A stretch of DNA of 64,000 bases. Source: Bin87 sp965220055 (GTDB taxonomy: Bacteria; Chloroflexota; Dehalococcoidia; Lucifugimonadales; UBA3495). The notes below the pieces were generated by a model. The model saw only the letters and a program-made list of their open reading frames with translations. It was not told where the DNA came from and did not search any database. Shown here in pieces: positions 51,772-59,190 of the stretch. The stretch covers positions 124,001 through 188,000 of the forward strand of contig CBDCPE010000004.1 of assembly GCA_965220055.1 (NCBI GenBank), given 5' to 3'. The position numbers were made by a program, and so were the translations under genes. The first letter of the stretch is position 1. Every line of letters starts with the position of its first letter.

Positions 51772-52947
51772 ATGAACGTACTACCCTCCGAAGAAGAGTT
51801 GATGGTCAAGAACGCCGCCCGGGAATTTCTGGACGCGGAGTGTCCGCCCAGCCTCCCTCGCGCCATCGAGCAGGACGAGCGCGGCTACTCCGTGGAACTA
51901 TGGGAGCAGATGGCGTCCCTCGGCTGGTTCGGAATCTCCCTGCCCGAGGCCTACGGCGGCGGCGGACTGCCCGTTACCTACCTCGGACTCATCCTGGAAG
52001 AATGCGGACGCGCAATTGCCCCGGTGCCCTTCCACAGCACCGCCACCGCCGCCCTCGCCGTGGCCAACCACGGTACCGACAAGCAGAAGCAGTCCATCCT
52101 GCCCCGCGTGGCCCGCGGCGACCTGATCATGACGTGGGCGGTGCAGGAGATGAACCCGCGCCTCCGCGCCGACGCCGTCCACTGCCGTGGCGTAGTCGAC
52201 GGCGACAGCCTGGTCATCAGCGGAATCAAGCACTTCGTGGACAACTTCTCCGCTGCCGAGCTCGTGGTCATGGCCGTGCGCACCGCCGCGCCCAGCGATG
52301 CCAACGCCGGCATCAGCCTGGCCATCGTACCGACCAACGCGGCGGGAATCACCGAAACCCGCCTCACCACGCTGGCCAAGGACTCCCAGAGCAAGATCGC
52401 CCTGGACGGTGTGCGCATCCCCCTCAGCAACGTCATCGGCGAAATCAACGAGGGCTGGCCGGCTACCTATGAAATGCTGGACACCGGCACTGCCCTGCTG
52501 TGTACCCAGATCATCGGCGCGGCCCGCAAGGACGCCGAGATGGCCATCGAGTACGCCAAGAACCGCGTCGCCTTTGGCCGCCCACTCGCCGGCTTCCAGT
52601 CCATCCAGCACCTCTGCGCCGACATGATCGTCGCGGTGGACGGTGCCCAACTGCTTACGTACGAAGCCCTGTGGAAACTGGACGCCGGCTTGCCCTACAG
52701 CGTGGAGGTCTCCCAGGCCAAGGCGTTCACCAACGACAAGTGCCAGGCCACGGTGCGCTCTTCCCAGCAGATCCATGGCGGCATCGGCTTTATGATGGAG
52801 TTCGACCTCCACCTGTGGTACCGCCGTGTCACCGCCTGGACCATGCGTCTGGGCACCAGCTTCGAGCACCGAGCCCGGGTCGCCCGCTCGCTGCTGGACC
52901 AGCCGGGCCAGGTACGCCTCGGCATGAACATCGAAGCCGTCGCCTGA
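51772..52947 (+). CDS. Acyl-CoA dehydrogenase (second of a pair)
   Basis: A 391-residue ACAD: MNVLPSEEELMVKNAAREFL, GISLPEAYGGGGLPVTYLGL, NGISLAIVPTN-like segment, EYAKNRVAFGRPLAGFQSIQ and QQIHGGIGFMMEFDLHLWYR. Where medium-chain enzymes have Y-E-G-T, this has MRLGTSFEHR, so the usual catalytic Glu is missing. Paired, sequence-divergent ACAD genes in one operon often form alpha2beta2 heterotetramers in steroid or sterol side-chain and branched-acid catabolism, in which only one subunit carries the base. That reading is inference here. Confidence 0.85.
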   Translation: MNVLPSEEELMVKNAAREFLDAECPPSLPRAIEQDERGYSVELWEQMASLGWFGISLPEAYGGGGLPVTYLGLILEECGRAIAPVPFHSTATAALAVANHGTDKQKQSILPRVARGDLIMTWAVQEMNPRLRADAVHCRGVVDGDSLVISGIKHFVDNFSAAELVVMAVRTAAPSDANAGISLAIVPTNAAGITETRLTTLAKDSQSKIALDGVRIPLSNVIGEINEGWPATYEMLDTGTALLCTQIIGAARKDAEMAIEYAKNRVAFGRPLAGFQSIQHLCADMIVAVDGAQLLTYEALWKLDAGLPYSVEVSQAKAFTNDKCQATVRSSQQIHGGIGFMMEFDLHLWYRRVTAWTMRLGTSFEHRARVARSLLDQPGQVRLGMNIEAVA

Positions 52948-52987
52948 TCCGATCCCAGCCGTAAACTGAAGAAACAGGAGCCCGACC

Positions 52988-53188
52988 ATGCCCGTCGATC
53001 CCGTCTGCAAAACCGAAATCAACGAATCCAGCGCCCGTGCCACCACTGGCCAGACCATGCACGGCGCCAATGAAGTCGACCCCAACGCCGGAACCCGCAG
53101 CTTCTACAACGGCGAGTGGTATTATTTCTGCAGCCTGGAGTGCCGCACCAAGTTCCTGACGGCGCCCAACACCTACATCGAAAACTAG
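52988..53188 (+). CDS. YHS-domain protein
   Basis: A 66-residue YHS-type small metal-binding protein: MPVDPVCKTEINESSARATT, then GTRSFYNGEWYYFCSLECRT with the conserved Cys pair. YHS domains occur with heavy-metal transport, acyl-CoA or monooxygenase genes and may bind a metal. Located 40 bp after the ACAD; probably in the same transcript. Confidence 0.85.
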   Translation: MPVDPVCKTEINESSARATTGQTMHGANEVDPNAGTRSFYNGEWYYFCSLECRTKFLTAPNTYIEN

Positions 53189-53199
53189 CTGCTTTTGTC

Positions 53200-53240
53200 A
53201 TTGCGAGCACAGCCCGGCAATCCCGTTGCCATTGCTGCGG
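53200..53240. repeat. Dispersed repeat fragment (GTCATTGCGAGC family)
   Basis: GTCATTGCGAGCACAGCC and GGCAATCCCGTTGCC match the core of the repeats at 6.9, 27.7 and 29.6 kb. It lies just upstream of the LLM oxidoreductase. Confidence 0.6.
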
Positions 53241-53277
53241 ACCTCGCCCTAAACGTATTACTGGCAGGAGGATGATT

Positions 53278-54360
53278 ATGCACGTCGGTCTGGTAATGGA
53301 ATGTGATTACCGCGAAGGCCGCACCCAGGACGAGGCCTTCGACGAAGCCTTCACCGTCGCCAAACTGGCTGACGAAACAGGCATAGACGGTGTCTGGTTG
53401 GCTGAGCGCCACTTCGCCGCGCCGGCCACGCCCACAGACCCGGGCGGAGCCGGCATCCCGTCGATCTCGTCGGTCCCCCTGATGATGGCCGGCATCATCG
53501 CCGCCCGCACCGAGCGAGTGCGTGTCGGTACCGGCGTCAGCGTCCTGCCCCTGGCCCATCCCATTCGTCTCGCCGAGGAAGCCTCCATCGTGGACAACGT
53601 GTCCCGCGGTCGCTTGGACTTTGGCATCGGGCGCAGCAGTTTCCCCCGTTCCTACCACGGCTACGACGTGCCCTTCAACGAGAGCCGCCAGCGGTTCGCC
53701 GAAGCGCTGGAGATCATCCTCAAGGCTTGGAACAACTACCGCTTCGACCACCACGGCCACTACTACAACATGGACGATGTCGTGGTGACCCCTCGACCTT
53801 ACCAGCAGCCCCATCCGCCGATCCGCATCGCTGCCAACTCCATCGACACCTTTCCCATGGTCGGCGAGTTGGGCTTCCCGCTGGTTACCGGCGTGCGCGG
53901 TCAGGGCATCTCGCAGGTCGCCAGCAACCTGAAGCTCTACCGCTCCGCCGCCGCCGAGCACGGCCATGATGTGGACGACGCCTACGTGCGCATGCCCATC
54001 TACGTTGGCGACTCCATGGAGCAGGTGCGCGCCGACACCGAAGAGAGCACCATGCGGGCGTTCCGTCGCACCGCCGACACCTACATCCGCACAGTGGAGG
54101 CCGAGGGCGCTGGAGCCACCGAGGAGCGTCGCCAACGCGCCGAGCAGTTGCTCAACACCACCTATGATGATCTGCTGGAAGACCGGGTCGCCTACGGCAC
54201 CCCCGACCAGGTCGCCGAGCGGCTCGTCTCGCTCCGCGACGGACTCGGCCTCACCGGTTTCATCATGGAGCCCAACCTGGGCGGCACCGTTCCCCCCGAA
54301 CGCGTCCAGCACTCCATCCGCCTCTACGCCGAGGAGGTTGGCCCCGCACTCCGGGAGTAA
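53278..54360 (+). CDS. LLM-class flavin-dependent oxidoreductase
   Basis: A 360-residue luciferase-like TIM barrel using reduced FMN or F420. HVGLVMECDYREGRTQDEAF, DGVWLAERHFAAPATPTDPG, VLPLAHPIRLAEEASIVDNV, GRLDFGIGRSSFPRSYHGYD and YGTPDQVAERLVSLRDGLGL are typical. The AERHF motif and the late Pro-Asp-Gln box match the bacterial luciferase group. AGGAGG 6 bp before ATG 53278 chooses it over ATG 53272. Substrate unknown; monooxygenases of this class are expanded in SAR202-like Chloroflexota. Confidence 0.9.
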   Translation: MHVGLVMECDYREGRTQDEAFDEAFTVAKLADETGIDGVWLAERHFAAPATPTDPGGAGIPSISSVPLMMAGIIAARTERVRVGTGVSVLPLAHPIRLAEEASIVDNVSRGRLDFGIGRSSFPRSYHGYDVPFNESRQRFAEALEIILKAWNNYRFDHHGHYYNMDDVVVTPRPYQQPHPPIRIAANSIDTFPMVGELGFPLVTGVRGQGISQVASNLKLYRSAAAEHGHDVDDAYVRMPIYVGDSMEQVRADTEESTMRAFRRTADTYIRTVEAEGAGATEERRQRAEQLLNTTYDDLLEDRVAYGTPDQVAERLVSLRDGLGLTGFIMEPNLGGTVPPERVQHSIRLYAEEVGPALRE

Positions 54361-54384
54361 GATCCCACGGCATCACGAGCATGC

Positions 54385-54414
54385 AAGGGCCCCGCGTCAC
54401 CGAGCGGGGCCCTT
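54385..54414 (+). terminator. Rho-independent terminator
   Basis: AAGGGCCCCGC (54385-54395) and GCGGGGCCCTT (54404-54414) form a perfect 11-bp stem with loop GTCACCGA, 24 bp after the LLM gene. Confidence 0.85.
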
Positions 54415-54432
54415 AAACGTGCTGAATGCTGG

Positions 54433-54622
54433 CTATGCTGACCGTTCGGCAATCAATCGGCGTACCTCTGAAAGCAAAATCGGAATATCAATCACGGCCG
54501 TTGACCAGACGATCCGGGAATTCACGCGCCAGGTTTGATGAACGATGATCACCCGTGTCCTGAACAGCAGCCTCCAGTCTACGCTCCGAATGGCACGGCG
54601 AGTTTCATCGGAAAAACTCTTA
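54433..54622 (-). pseudogene. HepT-like toxin, 3' part (split by composite transposon)
   Basis: Reading on the minus strand from the transposon edge: SFSDETRRAIRSVDWRLLFR, TRVIIVHQTWRVNSRIVWST and AVIDIPILLSEVRRLIAERS-A-stop. This is the DUF86/HepT C-terminal helix pair. The usual R-N-x-x-x-H-x-Y motif is replaced by RVIIVHQTW, so the catalytic pattern is altered. Joined to 58611-58738 without the transposon, the phase is continuous (IADSAK + SFSDETRR). Confidence 0.6.
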
Positions 54623-54630
54623 GAGGGTGT

Positions 54631-55047
54631 CTAAAAATGAGGTAGGCAGGCCAGTCTGCGCAGGGTGAGGCCGGTCATTGCGATGTAGATCCAGGTTTCG
54701 GTGGTTTCACACAACGCTTCGTAGTCCTTGCTCAACCGCCGTTGCAGGTTCAGCCAACCAAAGGTGCGTTCCACCACCCACCTCCGGGGCAGCACCTGAA
54801 AAGTATGTTGCTGTGGTGGACGCCGCACCAACTCCAGGGTCCAGCCGCCCACCGTCCTGGCCCACTCTACCAATTTGCCGCCGTAGGCCCCATCAGCCCA
54901 GATCAGCTGTAGTCGAGGGAACCGCCCCAACAGTCGGATCAGCACCAGCCGGGCGCCGTCCCGGTCCTGTATATCGGCAGGGTGCACTGCCACCGCCAGC
55001 GGCAGTCCCAAGGTATCCACCACGATGTGGCGTTTGCGGCCCTTCAC
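54631..55047 (-). CDS. IS5-type transposase OrfB (copy A)
   Basis: A 138-residue C-terminal half of the DDE transposase: KGRKRHIVVDTLGLPLAVAV, LQLIWADGAYGGKLVEWART and RRWVVERTFGWLNLQRRLSK with the final Glu (WVVERTFGW). It is made by a -1 shift from OrfA at the A5-G5 run, as in other IS427-group members. Identical to the copy B protein. Confidence 0.85.
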   Translation of the reverse strand: MKGRKRHIVVDTLGLPLAVAVHPADIQDRDGARLVLIRLLGRFPRLQLIWADGAYGGKLVEWARTVGGWTLELVRRPPQQHTFQVLPRRWVVERTFGWLNLQRRLSKDYEALCETTETWIYIAMTGLTLRRLACLPHF

Positions 55048-55424
55048 CTTCTTGCCGGCGTCGTAACCCCGAGGCCCCCTTTTTCCGTGGTCTTCACCGA
55101 CTGACTGTCGATGATGGCCGCGCTGGGACTGGCCTGGCGACCCTGGGCCTGGCGCAGCTCGGCGTGCAGGGTGTCATGTGCCCGTTGCCAGGTGCCATCA
55201 CGACGCCAAGTCCGGAAGTAGTGGAAGACAATGCGCCAGGGCGGCAGGTCATGGGGCAGCATCCGCCAGGAGCATCCAGTGCGCAGCACGTAGCGGATGG
55301 CGTTGACGATCTCCCGCCGGGGGTAGGTGATGGGTCGGCCGCCCGGTTTGGGCGGTGGCAACCGGGGCTCGAGCAGTTGCCATTCTCGGTCGCTGAGGTC
55401 GCTGGGATAGGCTGGTCGTTTCAT
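55044..55424 (-). CDS. IS5-type transposase OrfA (copy A)
   Basis: A 126-residue N-terminal half: MKRPAYPSDLSDREWQLLEP, then RREIVNAIRYVLRTGCSWRM and AAIIDSQSVKTTEKGG with the first catalytic Asp. The stop follows the slippery run GAAAAAGGGGG; a -1 shift there continues GPRGYDAGKKVKGRKRH in OrfB. Confidence 0.85.
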   Translation of the reverse strand: MKRPAYPSDLSDREWQLLEPRLPPPKPGGRPITYPRREIVNAIRYVLRTGCSWRMLPHDLPPWRIVFHYFRTWRRDGTWQRAHDTLHAELRQAQGRQASPSAAIIDSQSVKTTEKGGLGVTTPARR

Positions 55425-55502
55425 ACCCCCACGTTACGACCAACGCTCTTATCACGCCTGGATACCTCCACCCCAATTTCAACCTTTTTAGACACCCTCT
55501 AA

Positions 55503-56471
55503 GAGCCTATCCCAATAACTGACGGAAACGTGCAGGTCCATTGTGGAAAGCCCAGCCAGGGTTGCGGCTAGGCTAGGGCAATGACCAAAACGAAAGACCC
55601 CAACGCTCCGTGTCCGAAGCGTGCCGGCCCTGCCATCAAAACCAATTCCACCACTGGCGCTTTCCAGATCTCCGACGAGCTTTGGGAGGTGTTGGCTCCC
55701 CTGATTCCCCAACGCGTGAACACCCATCCTTTCGGCGGCGGCCGGCCCCGGGTCCCTGACCGCACCGGCGCCAATGGCATCTTCTACGTGCTGCGAACCG
55801 GCTGCCAGTGGAAGGCGTTGGACGCCACGGGCATCTGCTCCGGTTCCACGGCCCATCTGCGCTTCCAGGAGTGGGTTGCCGCTGGGGTGTTCCTGGAACT
55901 GTGGCGGGTGGGTCTGGAACGCTATGACGAACTGCAAGGGTTGGACTGGAGTTGGCTGAGTATGGACGGCGCCATAACCAAATCGCCCCTGGGTGGGGGG
56001 AAAACCGGCGCCAACCCCACCGACCGAGGTAAGACTGGGGTCAAACGCAGCCTGTTGACTGAAGCCCAGGGCATTTCGGTGGGTCTGGCGGTGGACGGGG
56101 CCAACCGCCACGACATGAAGCTGGTGCGGGCCACGGTGGACAGCGTGGCGGTACCCCGACCGGTGCCCAGCCCGGAGCATCCCCAAGGGCTGTGCCTGGA
56201 CAAGGGCTACGACTTCGCCGAGGTCCGTCGTACGCTGGAAGAGTTCGGCTTCACCGCCCACATCCGCAGCCGGGGCGAAGAGGCTCAGGCCATCAAAAGG
56301 GAGGCTGGGTTCAAAGCCCGCCGCTGGGTGGTGGAACGCACGCACAGTTGGCTGAACCGTTTCCGGCGCATCTTGGTTCGCTGGGACAAGTCCTCAGAGA
56401 ACTACATTGCCTTCCTTCATTTCGCCTGCGCCCTAATCGCCCTCAGAGCCGCTGGGTTATTAGGATAGGCT
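55503..56471 (+). mobile_element. IS5-type element C, intact
   Basis: Left end GAGCCTATCCCAATAAC and right end in reverse GAGCCTATCCTAATAAC. TAA is duplicated on both sides (55500-55502 and 56472-56474), the 3-bp target expected for this group. Inserted directly against element A. Confidence 0.85.
55581..56468 (+). CDS. IS5-family transposase (element C)
   Basis: A 295-residue uninterrupted transposase: FQISDELWEVLAPLIPQRVN, NGIFYVLRTGCQWKALDATG, DWSWLSMDGAITKSPLGGGK (first Asp), GLCLDKGYDFAEVRRTLEEF (second Asp) and RRWVVERTHSWLNRFRRILV (Glu). All catalytic residues are present, so it may be active. Confidence 0.9.
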   Translation: MTKTKDPNAPCPKRAGPAIKTNSTTGAFQISDELWEVLAPLIPQRVNTHPFGGGRPRVPDRTGANGIFYVLRTGCQWKALDATGICSGSTAHLRFQEWVAAGVFLELWRVGLERYDELQGLDWSWLSMDGAITKSPLGGGKTGANPTDRGKTGVKRSLLTEAQGISVGLAVDGANRHDMKLVRATVDSVAVPRPVPSPEHPQGLCLDKGYDFAEVRRTLEEFGFTAHIRSRGEEAQAIKREAGFKARRWVVERTHSWLNRFRRILVRWDKSSENYIAFLHFACALIALRAAGLLG

Positions 56472-56474
56472 CTA

Positions 56475-57337
56475 AGAACCTGTCTACGATCTCTGAAATA
56501 GGTTAAGTTGAGACTATTATCAGGGGAGGGGTAATCATGTCTCATTCCTATCCCAGCGACATCAGCCGGAAGCAATTCGCCCGGATTCTGCCGACGTTGG
56601 AGTCGGCTCGCCGCCGGACCAAACCCCGCACCGTGGATTTATATGACGTTTGCTGCGGCGTGCTGTACCTCTTGAAAAGCGGGTGCCAGTGGCGAATGCT
56701 GCCTGCGGACTTCCCCAATTGGCGCACTTGCTACCAGTATTTCCGGCAATGGAGCGAGCAGCCTGGCCCGGCGAAAGAATCCATTCTGGAGCAAGTCCTT
56801 AAAAAAATCGGTTGGCGCGGTCCGGCAAAGCAATGGACGGAAAGAGCAGACCAGCTTCTGCATCGTGGACTCCCAGAGCGTCAAGAACCCGGACAGTGCC
56901 GATAGCAAGGGCTATGACGCGGGCAAGAAGGTGTCCGGAATCAAGCGTCACATCGCGGTGGACACGCAAGGATTGCCCCATGCGATACACGTGACTACCG
57001 CCAATGTTGCCGACCGGGCTGGGGCTTTGGCGATGTTTGACGAAAACCGGGCCGACCTCAGCCAGGTCCAGAAGGTGCTGGTCGACGGGGGTTACACCGG
57101 GAAGCCCTTTGCCGCTGCGGTGCAAAGCCGGTTGGGAGCCGCAGTGGCAGTGGTGAAACGCAACGAACTGCACACCTTCGTGGTGCTGCCAAAGCGATGG
57201 GTGGTGGAGCGATCTTTCGCCTGGCTGGAAAAGTGCCGCCGACTCTGGAAGAACTGTGAAAGGAAGCTCAATACCAGCCTGCAAATGGCGGTGCTTGCCT
57301 TCATGGTGCTAATCCTCAAAAGATCGTAGACAGGCTC
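56475..57337 (+). mobile_element. IS5-type element D
   Basis: Left end GAACCTGTCTACGATCT and reverse right end GAGCCTGTCTACGATCT, with TAA on both sides (56472-56474 and 57338-57340). It sits tandem to element C, sharing one TAA. Confidence 0.85.
56537..57329 (+). CDS. IS5-family transposase in two frames (element D)
   Basis: Frame 1: MSHSYPSDISRKQFARILPT, VDLYDVCCGVLYLLKSGCQW, SILEQVLKK. Frame 2: SVGAVRQSNGRKEQTSFCIV, DSQSVKNPDSADSKGYDAGK, VLVDGGYTGKPFAAAVQSRL, RWVVERSFAWLEKCRRLW. The switch falls in a run of seven A at 56800-56806, needing +1 (or -2). This may be programmed or transcriptional slippage, which is common in this IS family, or a real 1-bp mutation. Confidence 0.75.
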
Positions 57338-57343
57338 TAAGGG

Positions 57344-57697
57344 TTACATCAACAGGTCTTCCTGCTCGATCAGCCGTTGATCGACCGGATCAACAACTAG
57401 CGCCAGGTCTTCGAGGGTTGTTGCGCCCATCAAGTACTGACCTTCTGGCCCAAATGCCACGCGCGCCACCGCATTGCGCCCGTGTACGCCGAACCGTGCC
57501 CAGGCCGTTTGCAGTTCTACGCGCCGCCCGTCGGCCACGCGCGCAAACCTGGTCTCCACCGGCTCAATCCCAAGTTCGCGCAATAGGCTCGCCGGCAGCA
57601 TTGTGTTGGTAGCTCCCGTGTCCACCAAAGCCGAAACTGTGGCACCTGCTTCCGCGAAGAGGTTACCCACCCATAAATCGACGCTGAAAGTTCCCAT
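57344..57697 (-). CDS. Retropepsin-like aspartic protease, transposon cargo
   Basis: A 117-residue protein starting MGTFSVDLWVGNLFAEAGAT. ALVDTGATNTMLPASLL contains the DTGA active-site motif of clan AA aspartic proteases. EGQYLMGATTLEDLALVVD follows the pattern of the flap-to-C-terminal segment. Small DTG proteins like this act as homodimers. The gene lies between element D and element B inside the composite transposon. An open frame continues upstream, but that is antisense to copy B and rejected. Confidence 0.75.
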   Translation of the reverse strand: MGTFSVDLWVGNLFAEAGATVSALVDTGATNTMLPASLLRELGIEPVETRFARVADGRRVELQTAWARFGVHGRNAVARVAFGPEGQYLMGATTLEDLALVVDPVDQRLIEQEDLLM

Positions 57698-57808
57698 ATT
57701 AGTTTGACCGTACCTGATGCCCAGTACGCCTGAGAGGGTGTCTAAAAAGGTTGAAATTGGGGTGGAGGTATCCAGGCGTGATAAGGGTGTTGGTCGTAAC
57801 GTGGGGGT

Positions 57809-58189
57809 ATGAAACGACCAGCCTATCCCAGCGACCTCAGCGACCGAGAATGGCAACTGCTCGAGCCCCGGTTGCCACCGCCCAAACCGGGCGGCCGACC
57901 CATCACCTACCCCCGGCGGGAGATCGTCAACGCCATCCGCTACGTGCTGCGCACTGGGTGCTCCTGGCGGATGCTGCCCCATGACCTGCCGCCGTGGCGC
58001 ACCGTGTTCCATTACTTTCGCACCTGGCGTCGTGATGGCACCTGGCAACGGGCACATGACACCCTGCACGCCGAGCTGCGCCAGGCTCAGGGTCGCCAGG
58101 CCAGTCCCAGCGCGGCCATCATCGACAGCCAATCGGTGAAGACCACGGAAAAAGGGGGCCTCGGGGTTACGACGCCGGCAAGAAGGTGA
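57809..58189 (+). CDS. IS5-type transposase OrfA (copy B)
   Basis: The 126-residue N-terminal half, as in copy A: MKRPAYPSDLSDREWQLLEP, GRPITYPRREIVNAIRYVLR, AAIIDSQSVKTTEKGG. Ends just after the slippery GAAAAAGGGGG (58148-58158). Confidence 0.85.
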   Translation: MKRPAYPSDLSDREWQLLEPRLPPPKPGGRPITYPRREIVNAIRYVLRTGCSWRMLPHDLPPWRTVFHYFRTWRRDGTWQRAHDTLHAELRQAQGRQASPSAAIIDSQSVKTTEKGGLGVTTPARR

Positions 58190-58602
58190 AGGGCCGCAAG
58201 CGCCACATCGTGGTGGATACCCTGGGACTGCCGCTGGCGGTGGCAGTGCACCCTGCCGATATACAGGACCGGGACGGCGCCCGGCTGGTGCTGATCCGAC
58301 TGTTGGGGCGGTTCCCTCGACTACAGCTGATCTGGGCTGATGGGGCCTACGGCGGCAAATTGGTAGAGTGGGCCAGGACGGTGGGCGGCTGGACCCTGGA
58401 GTTGGTGCGGCGTCCACCACAGCAACATACTTTTCAGGTGCTGCCCCGGAGGTGGGTGGTGGAACGCACCTTTGGTTGGCTGAACCTGCAACGACGGTTG
58501 AGCAAGGACTACGAAGCATTGTGTGAAACCACCGAAACTTGGATTTACATCGCAATGACCGGCCTCACCCTGCGCAGACTGGCCTGCCTTCCTCATTTTT
58601 AG
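58186..58602 (+). CDS. IS5-type transposase OrfB (copy B)
   Basis: The 138-residue C-terminal half identical to copy A, carrying the second catalytic Asp (WADGAYGG) and the Glu (WVVERTFGW). Produced by a -1 shift from OrfA. Confidence 0.85.
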   Translation: MKGRKRHIVVDTLGLPLAVAVHPADIQDRDGARLVLIRLLGRFPRLQLIWADGAYGGKLVEWARTVGGWTLELVRRPPQQHTFQVLPRRWVVERTFGWLNLQRRLSKDYEALCETTETWIYIAMTGLTLRRLACLPHF

Positions 58603-58610
58603 ACACCCTC

Positions 58611-58738
58611 TTAGCTGAATCGGCGATTAGCCCAATGGCGTGATAAACGGCCAAGCGGGTCCGGAGATCTCCGCCCCGGTATTCATCCGCGTGATGCGTA
58701 CATAACCACTCCACGACCTCACCCAATGTTGTACCTGC
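58611..58738 (-). pseudogene. HepT-like toxin, 5' part (split by composite transposon)
   Basis: On the minus strand the frame reads LGEVVEWLCTHHADEYRGGD then LRTRLAVYHAIGLIADSAK, ending at the transposon. The last stretch matches the central helix of DUF86/HepT proteins (A-I-x-x-I-G-E-A-x-K type). The start codon is uncertain, perhaps the TTG of LGEVV. It follows the MntA gene by about 30 bp. Confidence 0.55.
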
Positions 58739-58768
58739 TGTAGCCTGTCAGATACATTGGGACCACGT

Positions 58769-59149
58769 TCACTGGGAGGGGTAGATAACGTCACGCGTGT
58801 CCATTTCCTGCTGTGCCCAGTCGGCGCCGTCCGCGACGTTCATCTCGAGAACGCCTTTGTCCTCTATCCATACTTGGCAACCCAGCAGGTTGTACAAGTC
58901 CTCTACCACGTCCATATGATGCTGTTTTGAACCCCAGTGATACTCGCCGGGGCCAAAGTCAGCAATCAGGTACAGATCAATATCCAGGAATGGATTGTCC
59001 TGCGGCAGGAATGCCGGCCCCGGAGGCGGCCGTTTCTGGCTCGGGTCAATCGCCATTTCCATCACCCCCCAACGCCGGCAGATCTCGGCGATGGCTTCCA
59101 AGGGCAGATCATCGCGGGTCAGCAGCGGTCGAGACTGTGGAGTGGTCAT
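58769..59149 (-). CDS. MNT-domain antitoxin (MntA-like nucleotidyltransferase)
   Basis: A 126-residue minimal nucleotidyltransferase: LPLEAIAEICRRWGVMEMAI, then NPFLDIDLYLIADFGPGEYH with the D-x-D metal pair, and VVEDLYNLLGCQVWIEDKGV. The Gly-Ser of the usual GSx10DxD signature is replaced by DPS, so catalysis is doubtful. MntA-type antitoxins AMPylate HepT; the partner gene downstream is split by the transposon, so this antitoxin is orphaned. Confidence 0.7.
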   Translation of the reverse strand: MTTPQSRPLLTRDDLPLEAIAEICRRWGVMEMAIDPSQKRPPPGPAFLPQDNPFLDIDLYLIADFGPGEYHWGSKQHHMDVVEDLYNLLGCQVWIEDKGVLEMNVADGADWAQQEMDTRDVIYPSQ

Positions 59150-59190
59150 ATCAACGCTCCTTCGTCATCCTCCAGAATAGCATTTTCGGT

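Larger units (their letters stand above)
54623..55499 (-). mobile_element. IS5-type element A (flanking copy)
   Basis: 877 bp with ends GAGGGTGTCTAAAAA and its inverse, two overlapping transposase frames on the minus strand, near-identical to copy B at 57734-58610 (one amino-acid difference in OrfA: WRI versus WRT). Confidence 0.9.
54623..58610. mobile_element. Composite transposon of inverted IS5-type elements
   Basis: Near-identical IS copies (54623-55499 minus, 57734-58610 plus) bound a 2.2-kb interior with two other IS5-type elements and a retropepsin-like gene. The outermost ends read GAGGGTGTCTAAAAA inward from both sides, and TTA flanks the whole structure (54620-54622 and 58611-58613), as expected if the unit moved as one. 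Confidence 0.75.
57734..58610 (+). mobile_element. IS5-type element B (flanking copy)
   Basis: Copy of element A in opposite orientation with the same ends (GAGGGTGTCTAAAAA). The left flank is TGA, the right flank TTA. Proteins are identical to copy A except for one residue. Confidence 0.9.

Noticed and set aside
51898..53085. Minus-strand frame of about 395 codons opposite the second acyl-CoA dehydrogenase
   Set aside because: Shadow frame with His/Gly/Val-rich composition; the plus-strand gene has full ACAD motifs.
57344..58555. 403-codon minus-strand frame joining the retropepsin gene to sequence over element B
   Set aside because: Its upstream two thirds are antisense of the IS5 transposase; the real start is ATG 57697.
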